A DNA stretch of 46,196 nt from an uncultured Clostridia bacterium (lineage in GTDB: Bacteria; Bacillota; Clostridia; Oscillospirales; CAG-272): NCBI GenBank assembly GCA_904501715.1, contig CAJGCD010000002.1, positions 1 through 46,196 of the forward strand, in the 5' to 3' direction. How positions within the stretch are numbered: the stretch's first letter is position 1; every line of letters begins with the position of its first letter. The notes beneath the pieces are model-generated. The model was not told where the DNA came from. It ran no database searches and saw only the letters and a program-made list of their open reading frames with translations. The translations under genes were made by a program, and so were the position numbers. Below are positions 7,059 to 14,984 of this stretch, in pieces.

Positions 7059-8419
7059 TTCTTAAGCGAGTGTATAGGCGCGGGAACTCTGCCGCCTCTT
7101 GCTATGAAATCTGCGCAGGAGTACTCGCTGACCTTCATTATGGGCGCATAGCCCAGAAGTCCGCCGAACTCCACAGACTCGCCTACCGTCTTACCGTATG
7201 CGGGAATAATTCTCACCGCCGTGGTCTTGGTGTTAGCAACACCGATAGATATCTCGTCGGCAATGATACCGCATATGGTGGACGCAGGTGTATCTCCCGG
7301 CACTGCTATCATATCAAGTCCCACCGAGCAGACCGCGGTCATAGCCTCAAGCTTCTCAAGTGTAAGCGAGCCCACTCTTGCCGCATCTATCATACCCGCA
7401 TCCTCTGAAACGGGAATAAACGCGCCCGAAAGTCCGCCAACGTGTGAGGAAGCCATGACTCCGCCCTTCTTTACCGCGTCATTGAGCAGAGCAAGAGCGG
7501 CGGTAGTTCCGTGAGTTCCGCACTTCTCAAGTCCCATTCCCTCAAGTATGTAGGCAACCGAGTCGCCCACAGCGGGGGTGGGAGCGAGGGAAAGGTCCAC
7601 TATACCAAAGGGCACGCCAAGACGCTTCGACGCCTCGGTAGCCACAAGCTGACCCATTCTGGTTATCTTGAATGCGGTCTTTTTTATTACGTCGGCAAGC
7701 TCGGAGAAATTGCAATTTCCCGCTCTCTTTATAGCCGAGCTTACCACTCCGGGGCCCGAAACGCCTACGTTTATAACCGTTTCAGCCTCCCCGACACCGT
7801 GGAAGGCGCCCGCCATAAAGGGGTTGTCCTCGGGAACGTTGGCGAATACCACCAGCTTGGCGCAGCCCATTGACTGGTTATCGCGAGTCAGATAAGCCGC
7901 CTCCTTGATAACGTGACCCATCATAGCCACCGCATCCATATTGATGCCCGCCTTGGTTGACGCCACGTTTACCGAGGAGCATACCCGCTCGGTACAAGCC
8001 AGAGCCTCGGGTATTGCGGCTATAAGATTTCTCGCGTTATCCGTAAAGCCCTTCTGCACCAGCGCGCTGAAGCCGCCGATAAAATTGATACCCAGCGTCT
8101 TTGCCGCCCTGTCAAGCGTCTTTGCTATCTTTATGTAATCATCCTTTGTATATCTGCCGCCCACCAGGGATATAGGAGTCACCGAAACACGCTTGTTTAT
8201 TATCGGTATTCCGTACTCCTTCTCAATGTCACAGCCCACCTTTACAAGGTCACGCGCCTTTGCGGTTATCTTGTCATAGATGCGCTGGCAGACCGTATCT
8301 ATATCATCGCCCGCGCAATCGTAAAGCGAGATACCCATAGTTATGGTCCTTATGTCAAGGTTTTCCTCCTTGATCATATTTATGGTTTCAAAAATATCGT
8401 CAAAACTGAGTAGATTCAA
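7055..8419 (-). CDS. PFL family protein (DUF711/UPF0210)
   Basis: A 454-residue protein of the UPF0210/DUF711 family, distantly related in fold to pyruvate formate-lyase but of unknown function. The family N-terminus 'LDIRTITMGISLYDC' and the later 'GVSGPGVVSSAIKR' and 'HGTTAALALLNDAVKKGG' blocks are present over full length. The start is a TTG at 8419, chosen because it gives the usual family N-terminus; GGCGG lies 8 bases before it. It is 29 bp downstream of the ACT-domain gene, and this two-gene pairing is conserved in Firmicutes, suggesting the ACT protein regulates or assists it. Confidence 0.88.
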   Translation of the reverse strand: MNLLSFDDIFETINMIKEENLDIRTITMGISLYDCAGDDIDTVCQRIYDKITAKARDLVKVGCDIEKEYGIPIINKRVSVTPISLVGGRYTKDDYIKIAKTLDRAAKTLGINFIGGFSALVQKGFTDNARNLIAAIPEALACTERVCSSVNVASTKAGINMDAVAMMGHVIKEAAYLTRDNQSMGCAKLVVFANVPEDNPFMAGAFHGVGEAETVINVGVSGPGVVSSAIKRAGNCNFSELADVIKKTAFKITRMGQLVATEASKRLGVPFGIVDLSLAPTPAVGDSVAYILEGMGLEKCGTHGTTAALALLNDAVKKGGVMASSHVGGLSGAFIPVSEDAGMIDAARVGSLTLEKLEAMTAVCSVGLDMIAVPGDTPASTICGIIADEISIGVANTKTTAVRIIPAYGKTVGESVEFGGLLGYAPIMKVSEYSCADFIARGGRVPAPIHSLKN

Positions 8420-8448
8420 AATCCTTTCCGCCTTTCGTCCTCAAGCAC

Positions 8449-8718
8449 TCATATTCTGTGCATGGAATTAAAAATATCCTCGTGCATGGTTCGGATGTCG
8501 AGTCCCGCATCCTCTCCCAGCTTCTTCATCTCATCCACGAATGACGTAAAGGGGATGCTTATGTCGGATATGTCTATCACCATTATCATAGCGAAATATT
8601 CCTTCAAAACACTCTGTGATATTTCTACTATGTTTGCCCCCGATTCCGCGCACTTTGCGCTTACCTTTGCTATTATTCCCTTGCTGTCGTGTCCGACCAC
8701 GGTTATTATCGCATTCAT
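8449..8718 (-). CDS. ACT domain protein (UPF0237)
   Basis: An 89-residue stand-alone ACT domain. 'AIITVVGHDSKGIIAKVSAKCAESGANIVEI' follows the beta-alpha-beta start of ACT domains with the conserved glycine before the first helix. Such domains bind small ligands, often amino acids, and usually dimerise. AAGGAAG lies 7 bases before the ATG. It is first in the operon with the DUF711 protein. The ligand is unknown. Confidence 0.88.
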   Translation of the reverse strand: MNAIITVVGHDSKGIIAKVSAKCAESGANIVEISQSVLKEYFAMIMVIDISDISIPFTSFVDEMKKLGEDAGLDIRTMHEDIFNSMHRI

Positions 8719-8943
8719 ATCGCACTTCCTTAATCAATTATTATGAGCCATTATCTCATACGTCTTTATTATAACACAAATCGCCTTTTTTTGCAACCGA
8801 TTTTTCGCAAATGGGGACGACAAAATTCCTGACCGCTCAATAGACTTCGTCAAGCTTTTACCAAGGACGACATATTGTTCCTTTTTTTGTGTTGAAAAAT
8901 AAAATTATCTTTCGAATACGCACTAAATATTTTATGTATTTTA

Positions 8944-8972
8944 TTGACTAATTTTCCATATATTGGTATAAT
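8944..8972 (+). promoter_or_regulatory. Promoter of the large uL15-tailed surface protein gene
   Basis: TTGACT (8944-8949) and TATAAT (8967-8972) are separated by 17 bases. Transcription would begin near 8979, giving a leader of about 37 bases before the start codon at 9016. The upstream interval (8747-8943) shows nothing else. Confidence 0.75.
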
Positions 8973-9015
8973 ACTTTTATGAAAGCTAAATTTTTCGGAG
9001 GATAGCAAAAAACAT

Positions 9016-12000
9016 ATGAAAGCAAAAGAATTACACGCAAAAAACGGGGATTTTCGACACAGATTTTACGCAGCCTTGGCTCTGCTGATTTTGTCGATGA
9101 TATTCTTCCCCCTCATAGTCACGGCAAATACATCGGCGCAGGATTTTAGTGCGGAAAATCACAACCTTATCGAATCCTATCTTGCTGATATCGGCGAGGA
9201 GATAAGCCGGTACAAGCAGATGGACCCGACCCCTACCAAAAGCATATCCGCAGAAGTAACCAACGTCATAAACAAATACAGAAGCGAGCTGTCAGCTCTT
9301 GACGGACACGAGGACTCCTCAAAACGGTCAATGAAATATGAAATAGACCAAGCCTATGTCCGAAGCACCAGCGCAGGCAGCCTTGCGTGGATATATTTCT
9401 TCAATATAAAGGATATATCCTCCCCCTCATCCATAAGCACAGTAAAGGATGTCTACGATAACGCTCTTTTGAAAATAGGCGAGGATATGAGCGCGGAATC
9501 CTTAAGGACCACCTGCTCCGATCTGTGTGTAGAGCTGAACAGAGCAGTCTACACGGAAAAAATTTCCTTGCTGCTGCGCGAGGGAGATTCCCAGCAATGT
9601 CTGGGATACGTTGATTTAGCTCTCGGAAAGCTCGCAAACATTAAATCCGACTCCACGGGCGGCGGTGAGTTTGTTACTGTTTTTGAGGAAACAAAGGAAT
9701 TACTGTTACTGCAACGGGCACGCGACAGCCTTTATTCTCAAGCCGTAGATATCTTTTCCATAATAAGACCCGATGAGGACATCAAGGAAAACAGCCGAGT
9801 AGGCGTGTTCAACATTCAATTGGGAGACGCAGACAGCATAGCGGCAATGAATGAGGAAATGAGAACGCTCATAGACGACCTGACAGAGTCCTTCATAGGC
9901 AAAAAATATACCAATATATTTATAAGCAATTTGGTCGTATCGGTCAACGATATAGCAACAAGAGCAACCGCCGCGGGAGAGGCGGGAGATTTTACGGCAC
10001 CGTTTGAGGGCTACACCCTCGCATACGAAAAGGCGCGCGCCAAGGACGAGATACTAACTCTGCTCCTGAAGGACGGAGAGGACAGCGAGCTTACACGCAT
10101 AGAAGGCTTATTTAACGGTTACGGCTGCATAATAGACAGCTGTACAAGCGCCTTGGAGATAAAAGCCGAAATAAAGCGTGCCAACTATGAAAAACAGCTG
10201 TATTCGGCGTTGAAGAGCGCTCACTCCGACCTTAATATAATTTTAGGAAGCTATGATAGCTCTTCCTTTCTCTCGCGTCTCAAGGACTGCTACGACAGCG
10301 CCTTTGTTTCTCTGAGCGTTCTGTCGAGCTCCTCGGCACAGTTTGATGAAAATTGCAATAAATCTCTTGAAAAGGCTCTTGGGGAGATGAGAGATATAAT
10401 CCAAGAGGCAAAAGCCCAAAGATATCTTATAGACCACAGCGCCATAATCAAGAAAAGCCGTGACGAGCTGACTAAAGCGGACGAAACAGCCCTGAGAATA
10501 GCCATAACCGACTATCTCAAGCTTGAAAACTCGGTTGGAGCCGTAATATCAAGTCAAATAAATTCTATAATTGAAAAATACAAGACCGTTTTAGGAATAT
10601 CAATACGCTCTCTCCGCGATGATGACCTATATTACTTGGATTTGTGCGAAATTATAATAAACGAATTAAAATCAACACCCACAAATAATATTGATGAATT
10701 TTATAATAATTGTGACATAATACTTTCAAAAGCCAACACCCTTTCCCAGATAGTGTCCTATTACCGTCAGTTATACTCCGCCGAGCTGTATAAGTCTTAC
10801 ACGGACGAGGAAAAGCAGTCTCTCTCACAGGCATGCAAGGATGCCGCAAGCAAGCTCAGGGACTTGAAGCTTTTACCGAGCAGCGGCCACGATGAAGTGT
10901 TGAAAATTACAATAATAGATTTTGACAGAATAGACCAAGGTGTACGGGTAAGAGCATCGGCAAGAGGAAGCGAAAACGCAAATATACAAAAGCTCATCTC
11001 GGATGCCAAGGCCACTATTTTTCTATGCACCGACAGAAACGAGATGACAGTAATAGCCGACAAGGCTATCTTCAAAATAAACCGCCTTCTGACAGTGGAT
11101 ACTATGATCTCCCGCTCCGACGAATGCTGCTATCTCATTAAAAAGATGAAGTTTATATCAGAGGAGGATAAGGATTCTTACACCGCAAAAATAGAAAACC
11201 TTAAAAAATCGCTTACCGAGGAGGCTACCTTAGCGCAAAACGTCACCGTTCTCGACTTTGTGTGGAATAGCTTTACAGAGGAGCTTAACAGCATCCTCAA
11301 GAGTGCTCAGGAAGCCGACCTCAAAAAAAGCCGTGAGGAATACTCTGCCCTCATAATCAAGGACCGAGAAAAATTCGAAGAAGCCATCGGCGCCTTCGCG
11401 CAGCTCAGCGCCACACGAAAGAAGGAGCTTCTCGACTCCGCGGTAGCACTGTGCGCAAAATTCACCGCTGATATACAGAGCTGCGAGAGCAGCGATAAAG
11501 TAACGCAAGCCTACGCAACCGCCCTTGAACAGCTCCATGCTCTGGAGCTGACAGCGTCGGGAGAAAATCTTACCATCTATAAGGGCACCGTAACAATAGA
11601 GCTGGACAAGCTGTGCCCCGCCAAAGAGAACTACTCGGCAGACAATTACACTAAAATTCTCGATACCATAGCGAATGCCAAGAAAAAGCTCTCCTCCTGC
11701 GTCAGCATATCCGAATGCACCGCTCTTCTTGATACCACCGCAAAGAGCATCGACAATATAAACGACCTTCTGGAGGATGCCAAGGCTTCCGCCCTTGATG
11801 CCCTGCGAGATGCGCTTAAGCTTTGCACGGATAACACCTCGCTCTATTCCTCGGACAATATCGCTCTTGCAAAAAAGCTTTACGACGATGCCGAGAAAGC
11901 CATAAATCAATATAAGGAAATATTCAACATTCCCCAGCTTAACGAGAGCCTTGCCCAAGCGCTGGAGCTTATCCGCGGCGTGCGCAGAGATACTCTGTAC

Positions 12001-13251
12001 ACCTCAAACGAGGCGTCGGTCATCACCTCTCCTAAGGCAGAATACCCTCTGGGCTACGATTTTTCCACAGGATATTGGGGAAAGGTGTACTCCAAGAACG
12101 GCATACTTTCGGGAGCATCCCTGTCTATAAGTGAGTCAGCCGAGGATCTGAAGGCACTTCAGAAGCTCATACGAAGAGCTGTAAAAAATGACGGTATCAC
12201 TGTATACGGAGAACTGAGTGCAAAGGAGCGCAAGATGCTGCAAAAATGCGTGGTCGCTCTGGGGCTGGATATATCCCTCTCGGAAATCTCAAGCGATGCA
12301 AAAGGCTACACGCTTCAAATGCTTCTTCCCTCCTCATATAAGGACGAAAACGTGCTGGGTCTTGCCTTTGTGGACAAGGACGGCAGGGTGGAATTTTACA
12401 GCATAGAGCAAAGAGATCTGCTTATATCGCTGAACACCTCACATTTTTCGAGCTATTACGTTCTCTGCGAGGAAACCATAGACCTGACTCCCCTTCTTAT
12501 ATTCCTTATAATTCTTCTGGTGTTTGAGATAATCGTATTCTGCTTCGTTATGTTCCTGCGATACAACCGCAGGAGAAAGGAAAAAAATATGCTTCCCGAA
12601 AGCTTTCTTTACAGTTTAAATCCCTTCCTTGCGTATACCGCTCTTCGCATAAAGCCCTCAAACGCGGTGGAGCTGACCGTTCTCCTGTCGGTAGCCGCCT
12701 TAGCTCTCGGCTGCGGAATAGCTTTTCTGGCGCGGGCGGAGCTCTCCTTCCTGAAAAAGCAAAAGGGTGAGGACATTCATCCCCGCCACGCAAGACAGAG
12801 CCAACCCGAGCTTGATAAAAAGCGCACACCTATGTTACGCCCCAAGCCCTCGCTCCTAAAGGAGAGATCATCCGAGCTTCTCCCCGAGGGTCAAGAGGTT
12901 CCCGTGCTGTGCGGAGCCCCGGCGGACAGCGAAGGTGACATTGAAGCCCTTTTCTTTGACGGTGTGTCTCACGAGGAGGACACCGAAGGCGAAGCCGAGC
13001 CCAAAGAGGCGCGGCAGGCATCCCACCGCGCCGAAATAAATCTTGACGTTATTGCCGAAAAATTCCGCGACGGCGAGCTCGTAACCGTAGAGGCACTGAA
13101 AAAGAAACGCCTTGTGAGCAAGAAAGCCGACTATGTAAAGATACTCGCACGCGGAGCGCTTACAAAGCCTCTCATAATCGAGGCGCACGATTTCAGCCGA
13201 GCCGCCGAGGAAATGCTTACAGCAGTAGGCGGCGAGGCAATACGGATATAA
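9016..13251 (+). CDS. Giant helical membrane protein with C-terminal uL15-like domain
   Basis: A 1411-residue protein of unknown function. Residues 1-41 form a signal peptide (hydrophobic run 'ALALLILSMIFFPLIV', then 'ANTSA'). Residues ~45-1000 are charged, heptad-like and helical, probably extracellular. Residues ~1010-1150 look like a compact beta-rich juxtamembrane domain ending 'NTSHFSSYYVL'. Hydrophobic segments lie at ~1158-1180, followed by RYNRRRKEK, and at ~1219-1240. After an acidic linker, residues 1339-1411 resemble the C-terminal part of ribosomal protein uL15: 'DGELVTVEALKKKRLV', 'KILARGALTKPL', 'AHDFSRAAEEML', 'GGEAI'. The GGAGG site is rather far (about 13 bases) from the ATG. 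Positive charges after both hydrophobic segments leave the side on which the tail lies uncertain. A bidirectional terminator follows. Confidence 0.8.
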   Translation: MKAKELHAKNGDFRHRFYAALALLILSMIFFPLIVTANTSAQDFSAENHNLIESYLADIGEEISRYKQMDPTPTKSISAEVTNVINKYRSELSALDGHEDSSKRSMKYEIDQAYVRSTSAGSLAWIYFFNIKDISSPSSISTVKDVYDNALLKIGEDMSAESLRTTCSDLCVELNRAVYTEKISLLLREGDSQQCLGYVDLALGKLANIKSDSTGGGEFVTVFEETKELLLLQRARDSLYSQAVDIFSIIRPDEDIKENSRVGVFNIQLGDADSIAAMNEEMRTLIDDLTESFIGKKYTNIFISNLVVSVNDIATRATAAGEAGDFTAPFEGYTLAYEKARAKDEILTLLLKDGEDSELTRIEGLFNGYGCIIDSCTSALEIKAEIKRANYEKQLYSALKSAHSDLNIILGSYDSSSFLSRLKDCYDSAFVSLSVLSSSSAQFDENCNKSLEKALGEMRDIIQEAKAQRYLIDHSAIIKKSRDELTKADETALRIAITDYLKLENSVGAVISSQINSIIEKYKTVLGISIRSLRDDDLYYLDLCEIIINELKSTPTNNIDEFYNNCDIILSKANTLSQIVSYYRQLYSAELYKSYTDEEKQSLSQACKDAASKLRDLKLLPSSGHDEVLKITIIDFDRIDQGVRVRASARGSENANIQKLISDAKATIFLCTDRNEMTVIADKAIFKINRLLTVDTMISRSDECCYLIKKMKFISEEDKDSYTAKIENLKKSLTEEATLAQNVTVLDFVWNSFTEELNSILKSAQEADLKKSREEYSALIIKDREKFEEAIGAFAQLSATRKKELLDSAVALCAKFTADIQSCESSDKVTQAYATALEQLHALELTASGENLTIYKGTVTIELDKLCPAKENYSADNYTKILDTIANAKKKLSSCVSISECTALLDTTAKSIDNINDLLEDAKASALDALRDALKLCTDNTSLYSSDNIALAKKLYDDAEKAINQYKEIFNIPQLNESLAQALELIRGVRRDTLYTSNEASVITSPKAEYPLGYDFSTGYWGKVYSKNGILSGASLSISESAEDLKALQKLIRRAVKNDGITVYGELSAKERKMLQKCVVALGLDISLSEISSDAKGYTLQMLLPSSYKDENVLGLAFVDKDGRVEFYSIEQRDLLISLNTSHFSSYYVLCEETIDLTPLLIFLIILLVFEIIVFCFVMFLRYNRRRKEKNMLPESFLYSLNPFLAYTALRIKPSNAVELTVLLSVAALALGCGIAFLARAELSFLKKQKGEDIHPRHARQSQPELDKKRTPMLRPKPSLLKERSSELLPEGQEVPVLCGAPADSEGDIEALFFDGVSHEEDTEGEAEPKEARQASHRAEINLDVIAEKFRDGELVTVEALKKKRLVSKKADYVKILARGALTKPLIIEAHDFSRAAEEMLTAVGGEAIRI

Positions 13252-13285
13252 AAATAGCCTGTTGCGTGAAGCAACAGGCTATTTT
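13251..13285. terminator. Bidirectional terminator
   Basis: AAAATAGCCTGTTGC pairs perfectly with its complement across GTGAA. It serves both the large plus-strand gene and the convergent VanZ-like gene. Confidence 0.85.
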
Positions 13286-13749
13286 CTCTGCCTTTTTCGC
13301 AATATTAACACTAAATAAAACACCAATGTGCAAATCAGCGCCCCCGAGCTGTCTATAAGCACGTCGCTAATGCTTCCCACTCTGTCCTCAACAAAGAGCT
13401 GGATGCTCTCATCTATGCAGGCAACCGCCACCGCGGTGGGAAGCGCAAGCCAGAGAGCGGATATCCTTTTGAGTGAGCTGTCCTTATTTATACCCAAAAT
13501 AAAGCAGTAATCAAAGCAAAGCAAAAATGCCAGCAGGGCAAATTCAAGGAAGTGAGCGGTCTTTCTCACAAAATATCCCGATATGTAAAATCCGTCTATA
13601 AACTGCCCGAAAAATGCGTTGATGCGCTCGGTTACCGTGCCGCTCATCGCTCCCGACACAACTCCCCGCTGCAAGGAGTTACCCCATATAAACACGATCC
13701 ACAGAAGCGAAAGACAGAAAAAAACCGTCATACATATTCGTTTTTTCAA
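13279..13749 (-). CDS. VanZ-like family membrane protein
   Basis: A ~156-residue VanZ-family protein with four hydrophobic helices. The family blocks 'RKTAHFLEFALLAFLL' and 'DESIQLFVEDRVGSISDVLIDSSGALI' are clear. VanZ itself gives low-level teicoplanin resistance by an unknown mechanism; most chromosomal members have no assigned role, and no van cluster is present here. The start is probably TTG at 13749, with an AGGGGGG site 8 bases upstream; GTG at 13758 or TTG at 13770 are alternatives that overlap that site. Confidence 0.85.
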   Translation of the reverse strand: MKKRICMTVFFCLSLLWIVFIWGNSLQRGVVSGAMSGTVTERINAFFGQFIDGFYISGYFVRKTAHFLEFALLAFLLCFDYCFILGINKDSSLKRISALWLALPTAVAVACIDESIQLFVEDRVGSISDVLIDSSGALICTLVFYLVLILRKRQRK

Positions 13750-13833
13750 TTTCGTCACCCCCCCTTGCAAGAAAAATTATAACATAATAATATGAAAATC
13801 TCAAGACAAATATTTGAAATCGACATAAAATAC

Positions 13834-13862
13834 TTGCTTTTTTTATTGGATTATGTTACAAT
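13834..13862 (+). promoter_or_regulatory. Promoter of smpB
   Basis: TTGCTT (13834-13839) and TACAAT (13857-13862) are spaced by 17 bases, about 33 bases before the smpB start. Confidence 0.6.
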
Positions 13863-13894
13863 ATATTGCAAAATACCGAGAAAGGAGAGCTTAT

Positions 13895-14374
13895 ATGGCA
13901 AATCATACGCAGATAAAGACCGTGGCGCAGAACAAAAAAGCATATCACGACTACTTCGTGGACGAAAAATACGAAGCGGGAATAGCTCTCTACGGTACAG
14001 AGGTCAAAAGCATCCGTATGGGCGCGGTAAATCTTAAGGATACCTACTGCTCACTCAAAAACGGAGAGCTTTTCGTGGTAGGTATGCACGTCAGCCCCTA
14101 CGAGAAGGGCAATATCTTCAACCGAGAGCCAAGACGCGAGCGAAAGCTCCTTATGCACAAGAGAGAGATAATGAAGCTGGGCGGTCTTGTAGCACAAAAG
14201 GGTTATACACTCGTTCCCCTCTCGCTCTACTTTTCGGGCAAAAATCTCAAGGTGGAGATAGGGCTTTGCCGAGGCAAAAAGCTCTACGACAAGCGTGACG
14301 CTCTCGCCGAAAAGCAGGCAAACCGAGAGATGGACAGACGGATGAAGGATTCCTCAAAGGGATACCGCGAATAG
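13895..14374 (+). CDS. smpB: SsrA-binding protein SmpB
   Basis: A 159-residue SmpB, which binds tmRNA and brings it to stalled ribosomes for trans-translation. Typical blocks are 'NKKAYHDYFVDEKYEAGIALYGTEVKSIR', 'LKDTYCSLKNGELFVVGMHVSPYEKGN', 'RERKLLMHKREI' and the basic C-terminal tail ending 'KGYRE'. The ATG at 13895 has an AAAGGAG site; an upstream in-frame ATG lies between the promoter and that site and gives a non-family extension. The tmRNA gene begins 43 bases after the stop codon, the common smpB-ssrA order. Confidence 0.95.
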   Translation: MANHTQIKTVAQNKKAYHDYFVDEKYEAGIALYGTEVKSIRMGAVNLKDTYCSLKNGELFVVGMHVSPYEKGNIFNREPRRERKLLMHKREIMKLGGLVAQKGYTLVPLSLYFSGKNLKVEIGLCRGKKLYDKRDALAEKQANREMDRRMKDSSKGYRE

Positions 14375-14416
14375 GCTACTTTTTACCTCTTCACTATTAC
14401 TTCTTACTTCAATTAT

Positions 14417-14784
14417 GGGTCCGTAAAGGTTTCGACGGGGATTTTGAGGTATGATAAGCGGGTAGAGCCGGGCAATCTCTTAAAAGGCCTAACTTTAAAA
14501 TTAAACGCTAACGATAACGTTGCAATGGCTGCCTAAGGGCAGTGCCGCGGCCTGAGCGCCGCCCGTTCCTCCCGAGAGTATCGCGGCTCGGGACTGAGCG
14601 TCAAGTAAGCGGTGAACGTGCGTCGGTCTTTCGCCATTGAGCCGACCACGCAGAAAATGGCTACCCGAGTGGGAAGTCTGTCTGTTGACGTCCGACAAGG
14701 GGAATTCTAAAAAACAGACTGCACCCGGAGAAGGTCATATCAAGAGGTTTTCGGACAGGGGTTCAATTCCCCTCGGATCCACCA
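14417..14784 (+). ncRNA. ssrA: tmRNA (transfer-messenger RNA)
   Basis: A 368-base tmRNA that rescues stalled ribosomes and tags nascent chains. The 5' end GGGTCCG pairs with CGGATCC at the 3' end, followed by A and encoded CCA. The T-arm GGGGTTCAATTCCCC and the typical 5' tRNA-like region 'GTAAAGGTTTCGACGGGG' are present. The tag frame at 14507-14536 reads ANDNVAMAA followed by TAA. No separate promoter was recognised in the 43-base gap after smpB, so co-transcription is likely. Confidence 0.96.
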
Positions 14785-14789
14785 AAACA

Positions 14790-14823
14790 GCAAAAGGCGT
14801 ACGCAAGTGCGCCTTTTTGTTGT
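14790..14823 (+). terminator. Terminator of the smpB-ssrA unit
   Basis: CAAAAGGCG and CGCCTTTTTG form a short stem with a T-run just after the tmRNA CCA end. Confidence 0.7.
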
Positions 14824-14984
14824 TTTGCGGAGCCATATAAACGGGGAATTGAACGCAGAGAGCAAAACAACCCGGTGAGTTGTTTTGCGAACGGTGACCG
14901 AAGATTTTTGCGAGATATTACATAAGATAAAATCCCAAATATCGAGCAAAAATCAAGAACAATTCCCCTTGTAAAAGATTGTTT
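14824..14984. other. Non-coding interval with inverted T-arm-like repeats
   Basis: No gene is seen. GGGGAATTGAAC (14843-14854) is the reverse complement of the tmRNA T-arm sequence GTTCAATTCCCC, and GAACAATTCCCC (14957-14968) is a near copy in the opposite orientation. A hairpin AAAACAAC...GTTGTTTT lies between them. The origin is unclear; similar partial copies occur near the tRNA genes of this window. Confidence 0.4.

Noticed and set aside
8979..9005. Leader peptide 'MKAKFFGG' before the large surface protein
   Set aside because: The ATG coincides with the predicted transcription start and has no ribosome binding site. The resemblance to the main start (MKAK) is probably chance.
11230..11958. 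A 242-codon minus-strand reading frame
   Set aside because: It is antisense to the helical region of the large surface protein and has Gly/Val/Ile-biased composition typical of shadow frames.
13279..13749. Glycopeptide resistance (vanZ)
   Set aside because: VanZ-like proteins are common chromosomal proteins. No vanHAX, VanS/VanR or transposon is present.
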